A DNA stretch of 64,000 bases from Cryobacterium breve (GTDB lineage Bacteria; Actinomycetota; Actinomycetes; Actinomycetales; Microbacteriaceae), in the NCBI RefSeq assembly GCF_004402375.1, contig NZ_SOGJ01000034.1, forward strand, positions 1 through 64,000. The letters are read 5' to 3'. Position 1 is the stretch's first letter; every line of letters begins with the position of its first letter. Shown here piece after piece: positions 11,344-19,671 of this stretch. A program made the translations under genes and the position numbers. The notes beneath the pieces were generated by a model. That model was not told the origin of the DNA and searched no databases. It saw only the letters and a program-made list of their open reading frames with translations.

Positions 11344-12207
11344 GTGCGAAGCTTGATCGTGCGCACCTCTCCGACGATCAGCCCCGTTCGCTACCTCGCG
11401 GGGGCGTTTGCGGGCATCGCCCTGTTCGCCGGGCTCTACGTCTTTTTCGTGCGCACCCTCACCGGCCAGGCCATGGACCAACTCGCCTTCGACGGGGCCG
11501 AGTTCGGTCGGCGCAGCGTCACACCCTGGGCCCAGGAGCTTCTGGACGCCGTCCCGCTCGTGTCCGTCGTGATCGGCTTGCTGCTCACGGGCGTCGTGAC
11601 GGTGGTGCGCCGCAACGGGAAGACCCTGATTGTGGCCTTCGGAGCCGCGCTGGGTGCCGTTGTCAGCACGCAACTTCTGAAGATGGCCATCCTGACGCGT
11701 CCCGACCTCGGCATTGAGGGCTACGACGGCAATTCATTCCCTTCAGGGCATACGACGGTCGCTGCGGCATCCGCTCTCGCCGTGTTCCTGGTCGTGAGCC
11801 CACGCACACGTGGGCTGGCCGCCCTGGGCGGCTCCGGCTTCGCGATCGTGGCGGGCGTGGCCACGCTGGCCAACGGCTGGCACCGGCCGAGCGATGTGAT
11901 CGCGGCACTCCTCGTCGTCGCCATCTGGGGCTGCGTCGCAGGCCTCGTCCTGACCCGTGGCCCGTGGTGCAGGGGAACACTCGGCGAGGGGCGCACCATC
12001 CGTCCCTCCGGGGTCGACCGCCTCCAACTGCGCATCTTCATTCCCGTCGCTGTGGTCGCGGTGGCCGCATTCTTGGTGACCTGGTTCAGGGCGTTCGGCG
12101 ACACGCCGAGCACCCTCATTGCCTATATCGGGGGCGTCACCGCGATCGTCGCCGCGGGGCTCGGAATCGGTCTCACGGGCATCCGTCTGTTCGCGCGGCT
12201 GCCCTGA
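11344..12207 (+). CDS. PAP2-family phosphatase (lipid/undecaprenyl-phosphate type)
   Basis: Integral membrane phosphatase of about 287 residues with roughly six hydrophobic segments. The three PAP2 motifs are seen: KMAILTRPDLG, SFPSGHTTVAAA and NGWHRPSDV, giving the Lys/Arg, Ser-Gly-His and His-x3-Asp catalytic set. Such enzymes remove phosphate from phosphatidic acid or polyprenyl diphosphates at the membrane face. The start is uncertain: GTG at 11344 is chosen; GTG at 11359 and an upstream ATG at 11215 are also in frame, but the latter adds a cysteine-rich stretch not typical of the family. A C-terminal hydrophobic extension beyond the core domain is present. Confidence 0.85.
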   Translation: MRSLIVRTSPTISPVRYLAGAFAGIALFAGLYVFFVRTLTGQAMDQLAFDGAEFGRRSVTPWAQELLDAVPLVSVVIGLLLTGVVTVVRRNGKTLIVAFGAALGAVVSTQLLKMAILTRPDLGIEGYDGNSFPSGHTTVAAASALAVFLVVSPRTRGLAALGGSGFAIVAGVATLANGWHRPSDVIAALLVVAIWGCVAGLVLTRGPWCRGTLGEGRTIRPSGVDRLQLRIFIPVAVVAVAAFLVTWFRAFGDTPSTLIAYIGGVTAIVAAGLGIGLTGIRLFARLP

Positions 12208-12263
12208 TCTGAGGCCAAATCCGGGGGTGCGCCCGTTCAGGGCGGCGTGTAACACTGGTGGCT

Positions 12264-13553
12264 ATGTCCGTCACTCTCAGAGCGCTTCAGACCGTGGTTC
12301 CCCCGACAGTACTGATCCAGGATCAGGTGCGCGACGTGTTCGCGGCGCAGACCGGGCTCAGCCGGCTGGCCCAACGGTTGGTGTCGGCGTCGTTCAACCT
12401 GTCCGGAATCGACACCAGGCACAGTGTGATCGACGAGCTCACCCTCGACGGGGCGTCGTCGCCCGATCCGCAATTCTTTGACGGGACGACGCAGCAACTG
12501 CTGCGGCCGAGCACGCGGGTGCGCAACGAGCTCTATATCGTCGAGGCGACGAAGTTGTTTGTGGAAGCGGGGCGGCGGGCCCTCGAGGCGTGCCCCGGAA
12601 TCGAGGCGTCGGACGTCACCCATGTGGTGACCGTGTCCTGCACCGGTTTCTACGCGCCCGGACCGGACTACATGCTCGTGCGCGAGCTGGGACTCAACCC
12701 CTCCACCCAGCGCTACCACCTGGGTTTCATGGGCTGCTACGCATCGATGCCGGCGTTGCGCACGGCCAAGCAGTTCGTGGAAGCCGACCCGAACGCCGTG
12801 GTGCTCGTCGTCAGCGCCGAGCTCTGCTCCCTGCACCTGCGCACCTCGGACGACCCCGACACCATCGTCGCGTCCTCACTGTTCTCGGACGGCGCGGCGG
12901 CCGGAATCGTGAGTTCGCGCTCCCCGGTGGCGGGCGAGAAGGCACTCGAGCTCGACCTCTTCGACACCATGATCACGCCTATCGGTGAGGGGGACATGGC
13001 GTGGAAGATCGGCGACGAGGGGTTCGAGATGATCCTCAGCACTTACGTTCCGCACATCATCGACCAGCACATCGAGGGCGCGCTCGCGCCCCTCTTCGCC
13101 CGCGACGCAACGCTCAGCGCCGTGCTGGCCCCGGCCCCGGTGCCGGTGCCCGTGCCCGTGCCTCATTCTTCTTCGGTGTCGATGGGTGTACCCGTGTCGG
13201 CGGGGTCGGTGACGACCCTGATCGCGCCGGTTCCCGTCGCTGTTTCGGACGAAACACCGGGAGCCATATCGGGGGCCACACCGGCCAGCGCGATCGCGCA
13301 TTGGGCGATCCACCCGGGCGGGCGCAGCATCCTGGATAAGACCGAGGCGAAGCTCGGGCTCAGCGAGGCGCAGCTCGTGCCCTCGCGGGAGACGCTCCGC
13401 AACTACGGCAACATGAGCAGCGCGACGATCCTCTTCGTGCTCAAGGCCATCCTCGACGCCCCGGCAACGGATGCCGGCGAGCGGGTCTGCGCGATGGCGT
13501 TCGGCCCGGGACTCACGGTCGAATCGGGTCTGATGACCGTCACCGCAGGGTAG
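12264..13553 (+). CDS. type III polyketide synthase (chalcone synthase-like)
   Basis: 429 residues with a thiolase fold. The catalytic triad is intact: Cys158 in FMGCYAS, His350 in IHPGGRS and Asn383 in NYGNMSS. The enzyme would condense an acyl-CoA starter with malonyl-CoA units to make alkylpyrone or alkylresorcinol-type products. Residues ~288-342, just before the His motif, hold a low-complexity Pro/Val-rich insertion (APAPVPVPVPVP) not expected in the family core. A methyltransferase-monooxygenase gene starts six bases after the stop, making a compact biosynthetic operon. A GTG two codons upstream (12258) is an alternative start. Confidence 0.92.
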   Translation: MSVTLRALQTVVPPTVLIQDQVRDVFAAQTGLSRLAQRLVSASFNLSGIDTRHSVIDELTLDGASSPDPQFFDGTTQQLLRPSTRVRNELYIVEATKLFVEAGRRALEACPGIEASDVTHVVTVSCTGFYAPGPDYMLVRELGLNPSTQRYHLGFMGCYASMPALRTAKQFVEADPNAVVLVVSAELCSLHLRTSDDPDTIVASSLFSDGAAAGIVSSRSPVAGEKALELDLFDTMITPIGEGDMAWKIGDEGFEMILSTYVPHIIDQHIEGALAPLFARDATLSAVLAPAPVPVPVPVPHSSSVSMGVPVSAGSVTTLIAPVPVAVSDETPGAISGATPASAIAHWAIHPGGRSILDKTEAKLGLSEAQLVPSRETLRNYGNMSSATILFVLKAILDAPATDAGERVCAMAFGPGLTVESGLMTVTAG

Positions 13554-13558
13554 CGGGC

Positions 13559-15721
13559 GTGCGCATCCCCTCGCTGCGCATCCCCTCGCTGCGTCGCCGC
13601 GCGAGCGATGCCGTCGAGTTCATGGACGATCCCGATTGCGATCCCGACAAGCTTGCCGGGACGTATGCGAACTTCCGATTCGTGAACGCCGCGGTGTCCG
13701 GCTGGCGGGGGATGTACCGGCGCGAGATCCGGCCGGTGCTGTCGCCGACCCGGGACAGTACACTGCTCGACGTCGGGTGTGGCGGCGGCGATGTGGCCCG
13801 CGCGCTCGCCCGCTGGGCTGCCCGCGACGGCCTGCGACTGCAGGTCACGGCCATCGACCCGGATGCCCGCGCGCACGCCTATTCGACGAGCCTGCCGCCG
13901 ATGCCCAGACTCACGTTCCGGCGGGCGCTCAGCTCTGATCTGATCGCCGAAGGGCTCCGATTCGATTTCGTGGTCTCCAACCATGTGCTGCACCACCTGA
14001 CCGGCGAGCAGCTCGGCGGACTGCTCGCCGATTCGGAGCTGCTGGCCGGCTTGGGGCTGAAGTCCGCCGGCCGGGTGCTGCACGCTGACATCGAGCGCAG
14101 CCGGTTCGCGTACCTTGGGTTCGGTCTTGGCACGTGGCCGCTGTTTCGCGGGTCGTTCATCCGCGACGACGGGCTCACCTCCATTCGCCGCAGTTTCACG
14201 GCACCCGAGCTTCGCGCGGTCGTGCCGCCCGGGTGGCAGGTGACGCGCGAGCATCCGTCACGCCTCGTGCTGCGCTGGGTGGCGTCGGCTGGGTCCGTTC
14301 CGACGAAGAAGGACTCCGCGGAGACCGGGTCAGCGAGTGTGTCCGTTTCGGTCGAGAGAGACTCGCCGGGCGGGCATTCTCGACCGGAACGGGCACTGTC
14401 GAGCCACAGCGGTGAGCAGGCTCGGCGGCGGCAGGGTCGAGAGCAGACACAGGAGCGGTCACAGTCACAGTCACAGTCACAGGAGCAGGAGCAGGAGCAG
14501 GCGCAGTCGCAGGCACAGGAGCGGTCACAGCCACAGGGGCAGGCGCAGTCGCAGGCGCAGTCGCAGGCACAGGAGAAGATGCCGGACGTGATCGTGGTCG
14601 GCGGAGGGCCGGTCGGCATCCTGCTCGCTGGGCTGCTGGCCGTTCGCGGCGTCGACGTGGAGGTGCTCGAGCAGCGTGTCGAGCCGTCCTTGAGGTCCCG
14701 GGCCATCGGCATCCACCCACCGTCGTTACGGGCGCTGGAACAATTGGGTGTCGCAGGGCAGGTGATCGGCCGGGCGGTGCGCATCCGCGGCGGTGTGGTG
14801 CGCTCGGACGGGCGCACCCTGGGCCGGATGGCTTTCACCGAGTCCGCCGACCGCACGCAGAGTGTGATCTCGTTGCCGCAGTCCGAGACCGAGGCGGTGC
14901 TGCGTGCTCGGTTCGCGGAGCTCGCGCCCGGACGGTTGCGCGGAGGTGTCACCGTGACCGGGGTCTGCGACCTGGGGGACCGAGTGTCGGTCGACACGGT
15001 TCGCACCGGCGGGACGACCGCGCAGACTCTCGAGGCCCGCTACGTCGTGGCGGCCGACGGCGCGCGCAGTCTGGTGCGTGACCTTCTCGGCATCCGCTCT
15101 GCCGCCCGCACCGGTGGCGAGACATATCTGATGTGCGACTATCCCGACACTGGGGAGTACCCCGGGGAGGCCGTGCTCTTCTTCGAGCGGGGTGGCGTGG
15201 TCGAGTCGTTCCCGCTGCCCCGAGGACGGCGCCGCTGGGTGGCCATGACCCCGACCCTGATGACGGATGCCACGTCCGAGGACCTGGCCATGCTCATCCG
15301 TGCCCGTACCGGCGTGTACCTGCCTCCGACGACCGCAGGAGCCAGCGCTTTCTCGGTGCAGCAGCGCCTCGCCGCGCGTCTGGTGGCCGGGCGGGTTGTG
15401 CTCATCGGGGACGCGGCTCATCAGATCAGCCCGATCGGCGGGCAGGGCATGAACCTCGGCTGGCTTGACGCCCTGCAGCTGGCCCCGGCGCTGCAGCAGG
15501 CGCTGCGAGACCCGGCTGCCGCTGCCTCCGTTCTCGGACATTACGATCGCCGCCGCCGGCGCAGCGCTCGGATGGCCGCCCGGCAGGCCGGCTTCAACAT
15601 GGCGATGGGCGGCCCTGTGCAGGGCCTTCGCCTGCGTTTGCGGAACGGCCTCGTTCGCACGCTCGCGGTGCCGCCGGCCAGCGCCGTTCTCGCCCGTGCC
15701 TTCACCATGCGCTGGCTCTAG
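13559..15721 (+). CDS. methyltransferase-FAD monooxygenase fusion of the type III PKS cluster
   Basis: 720 codons without a stop. Residues 1-245 are a class I SAM methyltransferase (LLDVGCGGGDVARALARW, AIDPD, VVSNHVLHHL). Residues ~246-340 are a disordered linker rich in Gln, Ser, Glu and Ala. Residues 341-720 are a UbiH/PheA-like FAD monooxygenase with VIVVGGGPVGILLAGL and VVLIGDAAHQISPIGGQG. In related actinobacterial type III PKS clusters these are normally two adjacent genes (family knowledge); here they read as one. An internal ATG at 14579, preceded by AGGAGAAG, could restart the monooxygenase separately. The 5' end carries a 15-base tandem duplication (RIPSLRIPSLR). Likely role: O- or C-methylation and hydroxylation of the polyketide. 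Confidence 0.85.
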   Translation: MRIPSLRIPSLRRRASDAVEFMDDPDCDPDKLAGTYANFRFVNAAVSGWRGMYRREIRPVLSPTRDSTLLDVGCGGGDVARALARWAARDGLRLQVTAIDPDARAHAYSTSLPPMPRLTFRRALSSDLIAEGLRFDFVVSNHVLHHLTGEQLGGLLADSELLAGLGLKSAGRVLHADIERSRFAYLGFGLGTWPLFRGSFIRDDGLTSIRRSFTAPELRAVVPPGWQVTREHPSRLVLRWVASAGSVPTKKDSAETGSASVSVSVERDSPGGHSRPERALSSHSGEQARRRQGREQTQERSQSQSQSQEQEQEQAQSQAQERSQPQGQAQSQAQSQAQEKMPDVIVVGGGPVGILLAGLLAVRGVDVEVLEQRVEPSLRSRAIGIHPPSLRALEQLGVAGQVIGRAVRIRGGVVRSDGRTLGRMAFTESADRTQSVISLPQSETEAVLRARFAELAPGRLRGGVTVTGVCDLGDRVSVDTVRTGGTTAQTLEARYVVAADGARSLVRDLLGIRSAARTGGETYLMCDYPDTGEYPGEAVLFFERGGVVESFPLPRGRRRWVAMTPTLMTDATSEDLAMLIRARTGVYLPPTTAGASAFSVQQRLAARLVAGRVVLIGDAAHQISPIGGQGMNLGWLDALQLAPALQQALRDPAAAASVLGHYDRRRRRSARMAARQAGFNMAMGGPVQGLRLRLRNGLVRTLAVPPASAVLARAFTMRWL
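14459..14576 (+). repeat. CAG/TCA trinucleotide-hexanucleotide tract encoding Q/S/E/A linker
   Basis: Imperfect tandem units CAGTCA, CAGGAG, CAGGCG and CAGTCG repeat for about 118 bases inside the methyltransferase-monooxygenase gene. All unit changes keep the reading frame and encode alternating Gln with Ser, Glu or Ala. Expansion by slippage would lengthen the linker without breaking either domain. Confidence 0.9.
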
Positions 15722-15739
15722 TCCGCTGCCAGCCCGCGC

Positions 15740-15869
15740 CCGGTCTGCGCGCTCGGTCTGCGCGCTCGGGTCGCTCCGCTCGGGTCGCTCCGCTCGGGTC
15801 GCTCCGCTCCGCTCGGTCTGCGCGCTCGGTCTGCGCGCTCGGGTCGCTCCGCTCGGGTCGCTCCGCTCG
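15740..15869. repeat. tandem repeat built from GCTCGGGTCGCTCC and GCTCGGTCTGCGC units
   Basis: Directly after the type III PKS operon, two related 12-14 base units alternate for about 130 bases. No frame through this block resembles a protein. It opens an 850-base gene-free interval (15722-16572) made almost wholly of repeats. Confidence 0.85.
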
Positions 15870-15876
15870 GTCATCA

Positions 15877-15996
15877 GGGGGCTAACTCAGGAGACTCCTT
15901 CGGATGGTACGGCTGCTCTAGCGGAACTCCCTCGTATACGTGCGAAACATTGCGGTGACGCGGTCACTGCTTCCCGGAATCTCCTGAGTTGGCCCC
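15877..15996. repeat. palindromic element family A, copy 1
   Basis: 120-base element bounded by 17-base inverted repeats, GGGGCTAACTCAGGAGA at 15877-15893 and its near complement TCTCCTGAGTTGGCCCC at 15980-15996 (one mismatch). The interior matches copy 2 at 16391-16507 over most of its length, for example GAACTCC, ATACG, TGCGGTG and CTTCCC-GAATCTCC in the same order. Too small for a transposase; MITE- or REP-like. Confidence 0.8.
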
Positions 15997-16021
15997 GAGA
16001 GGTGCGCGCGGCGGCCGAGGG

Positions 16022-16102
16022 TGGTGTTGGTGTTGGTGTTGGTGTTGGTGTTGTTGGTGTTGTTGGTGTTGTTGGTGTTGTTGGTGTTGTTGTTGTTGTT
16101 GT
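16022..16102. repeat. GGTGTT / GGTGTTGTT microsatellite
   Basis: About 80 bases of GGTGTT hexamers passing into GGTGTTGTT nonamers and then GTT triplets. The composition is far from the surrounding DNA and no supported gene covers it. It lies between the two family A palindromes. Confidence 0.9.
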
Positions 16103-16240
16103 TCCCGATTCCGGAGTGCAGAACGATCCGTATGTATACCTCCGCAATTTGACGCAGCGGCGGCACGGTTCCACGTGGGATACCGGGGGTGGTTTCAAGC
16201 CCGAACCAGAATTTGCAGGAGCTATGCATCGTGGTATCGG

Positions 16241-16375
16241 CTGACCGACCCGACCCGTCCCAACCCAACCCGGCCAACCCGGCCGACCCGGCCGACCCAA
16301 CCCGGCCCGGCCGACCCGGCCGACCCGGCCGACCCGGCCAACCCGACCCGGCCGACCCAACCCGGCCCGGCCCGG
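16241..16375. repeat. GACCCGGCC minisatellite
   Basis: About 135 bases of nine-base units GACCCGGCC mixed with AACCCGGCC and CAACCC variants. Non-coding on both strands by inspection. It ends 15 bases before the second family A palindrome. Confidence 0.9.
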
Positions 16376-16390
16376 TGGGGCAGCCAGAGT

Positions 16391-16507
16391 GGGGCTAATT
16401 CAGGAGAAGCGAGCGGACGCTGCGGCAGCCCTGATGAACTCCGCAGGAATACGCGGAACTCTGCGGTGGCGCAGCTGCTCTTCCCCGAATCTCCTGAGTT
16501 AGCCACA
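16391..16507. repeat. palindromic element family A, copy 2
   Basis: Begins GGGGCTAATTCAGGAGA (16391-16407) and ends TCTCCTGAGTTAGCC (16490-16504), the same terminal inverted repeats as copy 1, with an interior that aligns to copy 1 with substitutions and small gaps. It lies 66 bases past the 3' end of the debranching-enzyme gene and could act as a transcript-end structure for it. Confidence 0.8.
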
Positions 16508-16572
16508 CACGCGGTCGGCCAGCCGGTCGGTCGGCCGGCCAGGAGCCGGGCTGACCGCCCTGGGCCGCGGAA

Positions 16573-18684
16573 CTAGCCCACCGGAGCCGAGACCAGCGTG
16601 GTGTGGAGGCCATGCACGGTGACGTCACCCACGACGGCGGGGGTGATCGGGGTTGAGGTGACGTGTCCGGTGACCGGGTCGGGAACCAGGCCGAGAACGG
16701 TGCCCAGCACGGACACTGCGGCGGCGGCCGACCAGGCCTGCGGACGGCAGGCGGCCGGGTAGGGCACCGCGGCCGCGACCGCGCTGGACGCGTCGCCGGA
16801 GTGCAGTTCCGGCAGGCGGTAGTCGAACGATTCGGCCGCCGCGAGCAGCCCTTCGATCAGGAGGCCAGCCTCGGCGCCGAATCCGGCGCGCCCAAGTCCG
16901 GCGATGGCGATGGCAGTGTCGTGGGTCCAGACCGAGCCACCGTGGTAGCTCAGCGGCCAGTAGCCGGCCGAATCCGTCGACATCGTGCGCAGGCCGTAGC
17001 CGGAGTTCAACTCCGGGGACACGAGCCGGGCGGCAACGAGGGCCGATTCCTCCGCGGAGAGCAGCCCGGTGCCGAGCAGGTGACCGATGTTGCTGGTCAC
17101 GGTGTCGACCGGGCGCTTGAAGGCGTCGAGGGCGACGGCCGGGTAACGGCCGGCCGGCGAGTCGATCCAGAACGCCTCCCGGAACCGGGTCTGGAGCGCT
17201 TCCGCCCGGGCCCGCCAGGCGGCGCCTCCGGGACGGTCAAAGGCATCGAGTAGGTCGGCGCCGCCGATATACGCCTCGTAGGCGTAGGCCTGAACCTCGC
17301 AGAGGGCGATCGGCCCGTCGGCGAGGCTGCCGTCGCGCCACTGGATCGAGTCGCCGGAGTCCTTCCAACCCTGGTTCGCGAGGCCGTGGCCAGTGATGTC
17401 GACGTATTCGAGGAAACCATCGCCGTCGCTGTCGCCGAAGTCGCGCATCCAGCCGAGGGCCGCTTCGAGGGCTGGCAGCAGGGCCTCGACCTCGGCCGCG
17501 GCCAGACCCCACCGATAGGCGTCGCGCAACAGGCAGATCCAGAGGGGGGTGGCGTCGACGGTGCCGTAGTAGAGCGGCGGCAGCGACAGGCTCTCGCCCG
17601 GCATCGAGAACACGTCGGGGCGCAGCTCGTGCATGATCTTGCCCGGCTGCTCCGCCGTCTCGGTATCGCTTTTCGTGCCCTGCAGCTGGGCCAGCAGGCG
17701 CAGCGTGGAACCGGCGATGTCGGTGCCGAGCGGCAGCAGGAAACGCGCCGCCCACAGCGAGTCCCTGCCGAACAGGGTGAAGAACCAGGGTGCGCCGGCG
17801 GCCAGGAACGGCTCGTCCGGACTTTCCCGGGTGGCCATCCGCAGGCCGGTCAGGTCGTCCAGCGCCCGCTGCACCCAGCGGCCGAGTCGCGCGTCGCCGG
17901 AGCGCACCGACACCCCGGACCACTCCGGCAACCCGGTTGCTCCCTGCACCACGGTGGCCGAGTGCGCGATATCCACGGTCCACTCCACGGTCACACTGCC
18001 CTTCGGGGGCACCGTCACCGACCAGGTGCCGGTGACCACAGCGCCTGAAGCCACACCGCCGGTGCCCTCGGTGCCGGCCGCCACACCGCCGGTGACCGCG
18101 GTGCCGGTGACCTCCGACGAGCCCACCAGCACCCCGTCGCCGCTGGCGCGTACCAGCGCCGACACGGTGCCGGTCGACAGCCGGATGCCCCCACTCGCCT
18201 CCGAAACGTCGACATCCGGTGCCTCGGGCAGGTCCGCGTCCCCGAAAGCGGTGCGCTCGGCTGCGCCAGCGAGGCCGGCCTTCACGGTCTGCATATCGGC
18301 GAAATCGGGCGTCAGCCGCACGGACACGGTCGTGTCGAGAGGCATTTCGAGTCCGGAGATGATCTCGATCCGCTCGGTCATCTGCCCAGCGGTGACCGTG
18401 CGGGTGACTTCAAGCCGCAGCCGCGGATCGGCGGTACGGTCGTCGAGGTGGCGCAGCAGCGAGGTGAAGGTGGCCGCCCCGGCGCCGCTGTGAGCCAGGC
18501 CGATTGCTTCGCCGGCCTGGCCTCCGACCAGCAGGCTCCACCCGGACAGAATCCGGGTATCGGCGTGGTAGAGCCCGTGGATCGGGAGTTCCATGCGCCC
18601 GTCGGACCGCGACCACGCCTGGGTGGGGGCCGCCAGAACGATGGCGGAATCATGGAGCAGAGGCTGGACAGGGTGAGAGAACAT
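16573..18684 (-). CDS. glycogen-debranching N-terminal-domain glycosidase (amylo-alpha-1,6-glucosidase-like)
   Basis: 703 residues. The N-terminal part (LPIHGLYHADTRILSGWSLL) is the debranching-enzyme N-terminal beta-domain. The C-terminal half is a six-hairpin (alpha/alpha)6 barrel with FFTLFGRDSLWAARFLLPL, LPPLYYGTVDATPLWI, NQGWKDSGDSIQWRDG and YWPLSYHGGSVWTHD, the motifs of amylo-alpha-1,6-glucosidase-like enzymes. No signal peptide, so it would act on imported oligosaccharides in the cytoplasm. It is the last gene of the LacI-controlled ABC operon, 78 bases after the permease stop. The natural substrate cannot be fixed from sequence; alpha-glucans or alpha-linked heterosides are possible. 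Confidence 0.88.
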   Translation of the reverse strand: MFSHPVQPLLHDSAIVLAAPTQAWSRSDGRMELPIHGLYHADTRILSGWSLLVGGQAGEAIGLAHSGAGAATFTSLLRHLDDRTADPRLRLEVTRTVTAGQMTERIEIISGLEMPLDTTVSVRLTPDFADMQTVKAGLAGAAERTAFGDADLPEAPDVDVSEASGGIRLSTGTVSALVRASGDGVLVGSSEVTGTAVTGGVAAGTEGTGGVASGAVVTGTWSVTVPPKGSVTVEWTVDIAHSATVVQGATGLPEWSGVSVRSGDARLGRWVQRALDDLTGLRMATRESPDEPFLAAGAPWFFTLFGRDSLWAARFLLPLGTDIAGSTLRLLAQLQGTKSDTETAEQPGKIMHELRPDVFSMPGESLSLPPLYYGTVDATPLWICLLRDAYRWGLAAAEVEALLPALEAALGWMRDFGDSDGDGFLEYVDITGHGLANQGWKDSGDSIQWRDGSLADGPIALCEVQAYAYEAYIGGADLLDAFDRPGGAAWRARAEALQTRFREAFWIDSPAGRYPAVALDAFKRPVDTVTSNIGHLLGTGLLSAEESALVAARLVSPELNSGYGLRTMSTDSAGYWPLSYHGGSVWTHDTAIAIAGLGRAGFGAEAGLLIEGLLAAAESFDYRLPELHSGDASSAVAAAVPYPAACRPQAWSAAAAVSVLGTVLGLVPDPVTGHVTSTPITPAVVGDVTVHGLHTTLVSAPVG

Positions 18685-18762
18685 GAGCGAGGTACGACTC
18701 CAGAGGTGTTGTGGTGCGGATCTGCGGGGCGAGTGAAGGGAGAACGGGGGAGGGGAGAAGGG

Positions 18763-19671
18763 CTATTCCTTCACCGCACCGTCGGTGGTGTTCATGATCC
18801 GTTTCTGGAAGATGAAGAACATCACCGCGACCGGGATGGTCATGATCGCCGCCGCGGCCAGCTTGAGTGGGTACTGCGTGCCCTGGCTGAGCTGACCAGA
18901 CGCCAGCGATGCCACGCCCTTGGTCAGGGTCGTCAACTCGGGTGACTGCGTGGCGACGATGAAGTGCGACAGCTCGTTCCAGCTGCCTTGGAACGACAGG
19001 ATGATGATGGTCACCAGAGCCGGACGGGCCATCGGCAGCACGATCGACCAGAACACCCGGAAGGTGCCGGCCCCGTCGATGCGGGCCTGCTCCTCCACAC
19101 TGGCCGGAATCGACTCGAAGAAGTTCTTCATGATGAACACGCCGGCGGCGTCGGTGAGTAGCGGCACGATCATGCCCACGTAGGTGTCGTAGATGCCGAG
19201 CTGGTTGATCACCAAAAACTTCGGGATCAGGAGCACGACGCCGGGCACGCTCATCACGGCGATGAGCAGCGCGAAGATCACATTGCGGCCCCGGAAGTGC
19301 AACCGGGCGAGGGCGTAACCGGCCAGGGAGTTGAAGAACACGCGACCGAGGGTGACGAAGACCGTGACGATGGCGGAGTTCTGGAACCAGACCGGGAAGT
19401 CAGAGTTGAGAAACAGCTTCTCGTACGCGGCCGTGGACCAGGTCTGCGGCACCAGCGACATGGGATTGCTGGCGGCGTCGCCATCCGTTTTGAAGGAGGT
19501 GGCAACCTGAACCAGGAACGGGGCGATGTAGATGATCGCGAGCACGACCAGGATCGCGTAGAGCAGCGACCGGCCGGCGATCGCGGGGGTAGGCAGCTGC
19601 TCCCGACTCAGGGCGCGCAGCCGTCGGGAGGGAGAGGCCGAGCGCACTCTGGTCTTCGTCGGGGTGCTCAT
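18763..19671 (-). CDS. carbohydrate ABC transporter permease (MalG-like)
   Basis: 302 residues, six predicted membrane helices, and the EAA loop EEQARIDGAGTFRVFWSIVL that contacts the ATPase. C-terminal KRIMNTTDGAVKE is typical of the MalG/CUT1 class. Its ATG overlaps the stop of the upstream permease (ATGA), showing translational coupling and fixing the start. It forms the channel with the protein encoded at 19668-20762. Confidence 0.95.
   Translation of the reverse strand: MSTPTKTRVRSASPSRRLRALSREQLPTPAIAGRSLLYAILVVLAIIYIAPFLVQVATSFKTDGDAASNPMSLVPQTWSTAAYEKLFLNSDFPVWFQNSAIVTVFVTLGRVFFNSLAGYALARLHFRGRNVIFALLIAVMSVPGVVLLIPKFLVINQLGIYDTYVGMIVPLLTDAAGVFIMKNFFESIPASVEEQARIDGAGTFRVFWSIVLPMARPALVTIIILSFQGSWNELSHFIVATQSPELTTLTKGVASLASGQLSQGTQYPLKLAAAAIMTIPVAVMFFIFQKRIMNTTDGAVKE

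Noticed and set aside
15740-16507. CRISPR array
   Set aside because: Units are contiguous or palindromic with no regular unique spacers, and no cas genes are near.
15989-16576. Frames encoding Cys-Trp-Cys or Asn-Thr repeats across the 16.0-16.4 kb tracts
   Set aside because: They are translations of microsatellites in several frames without ribosome sites.
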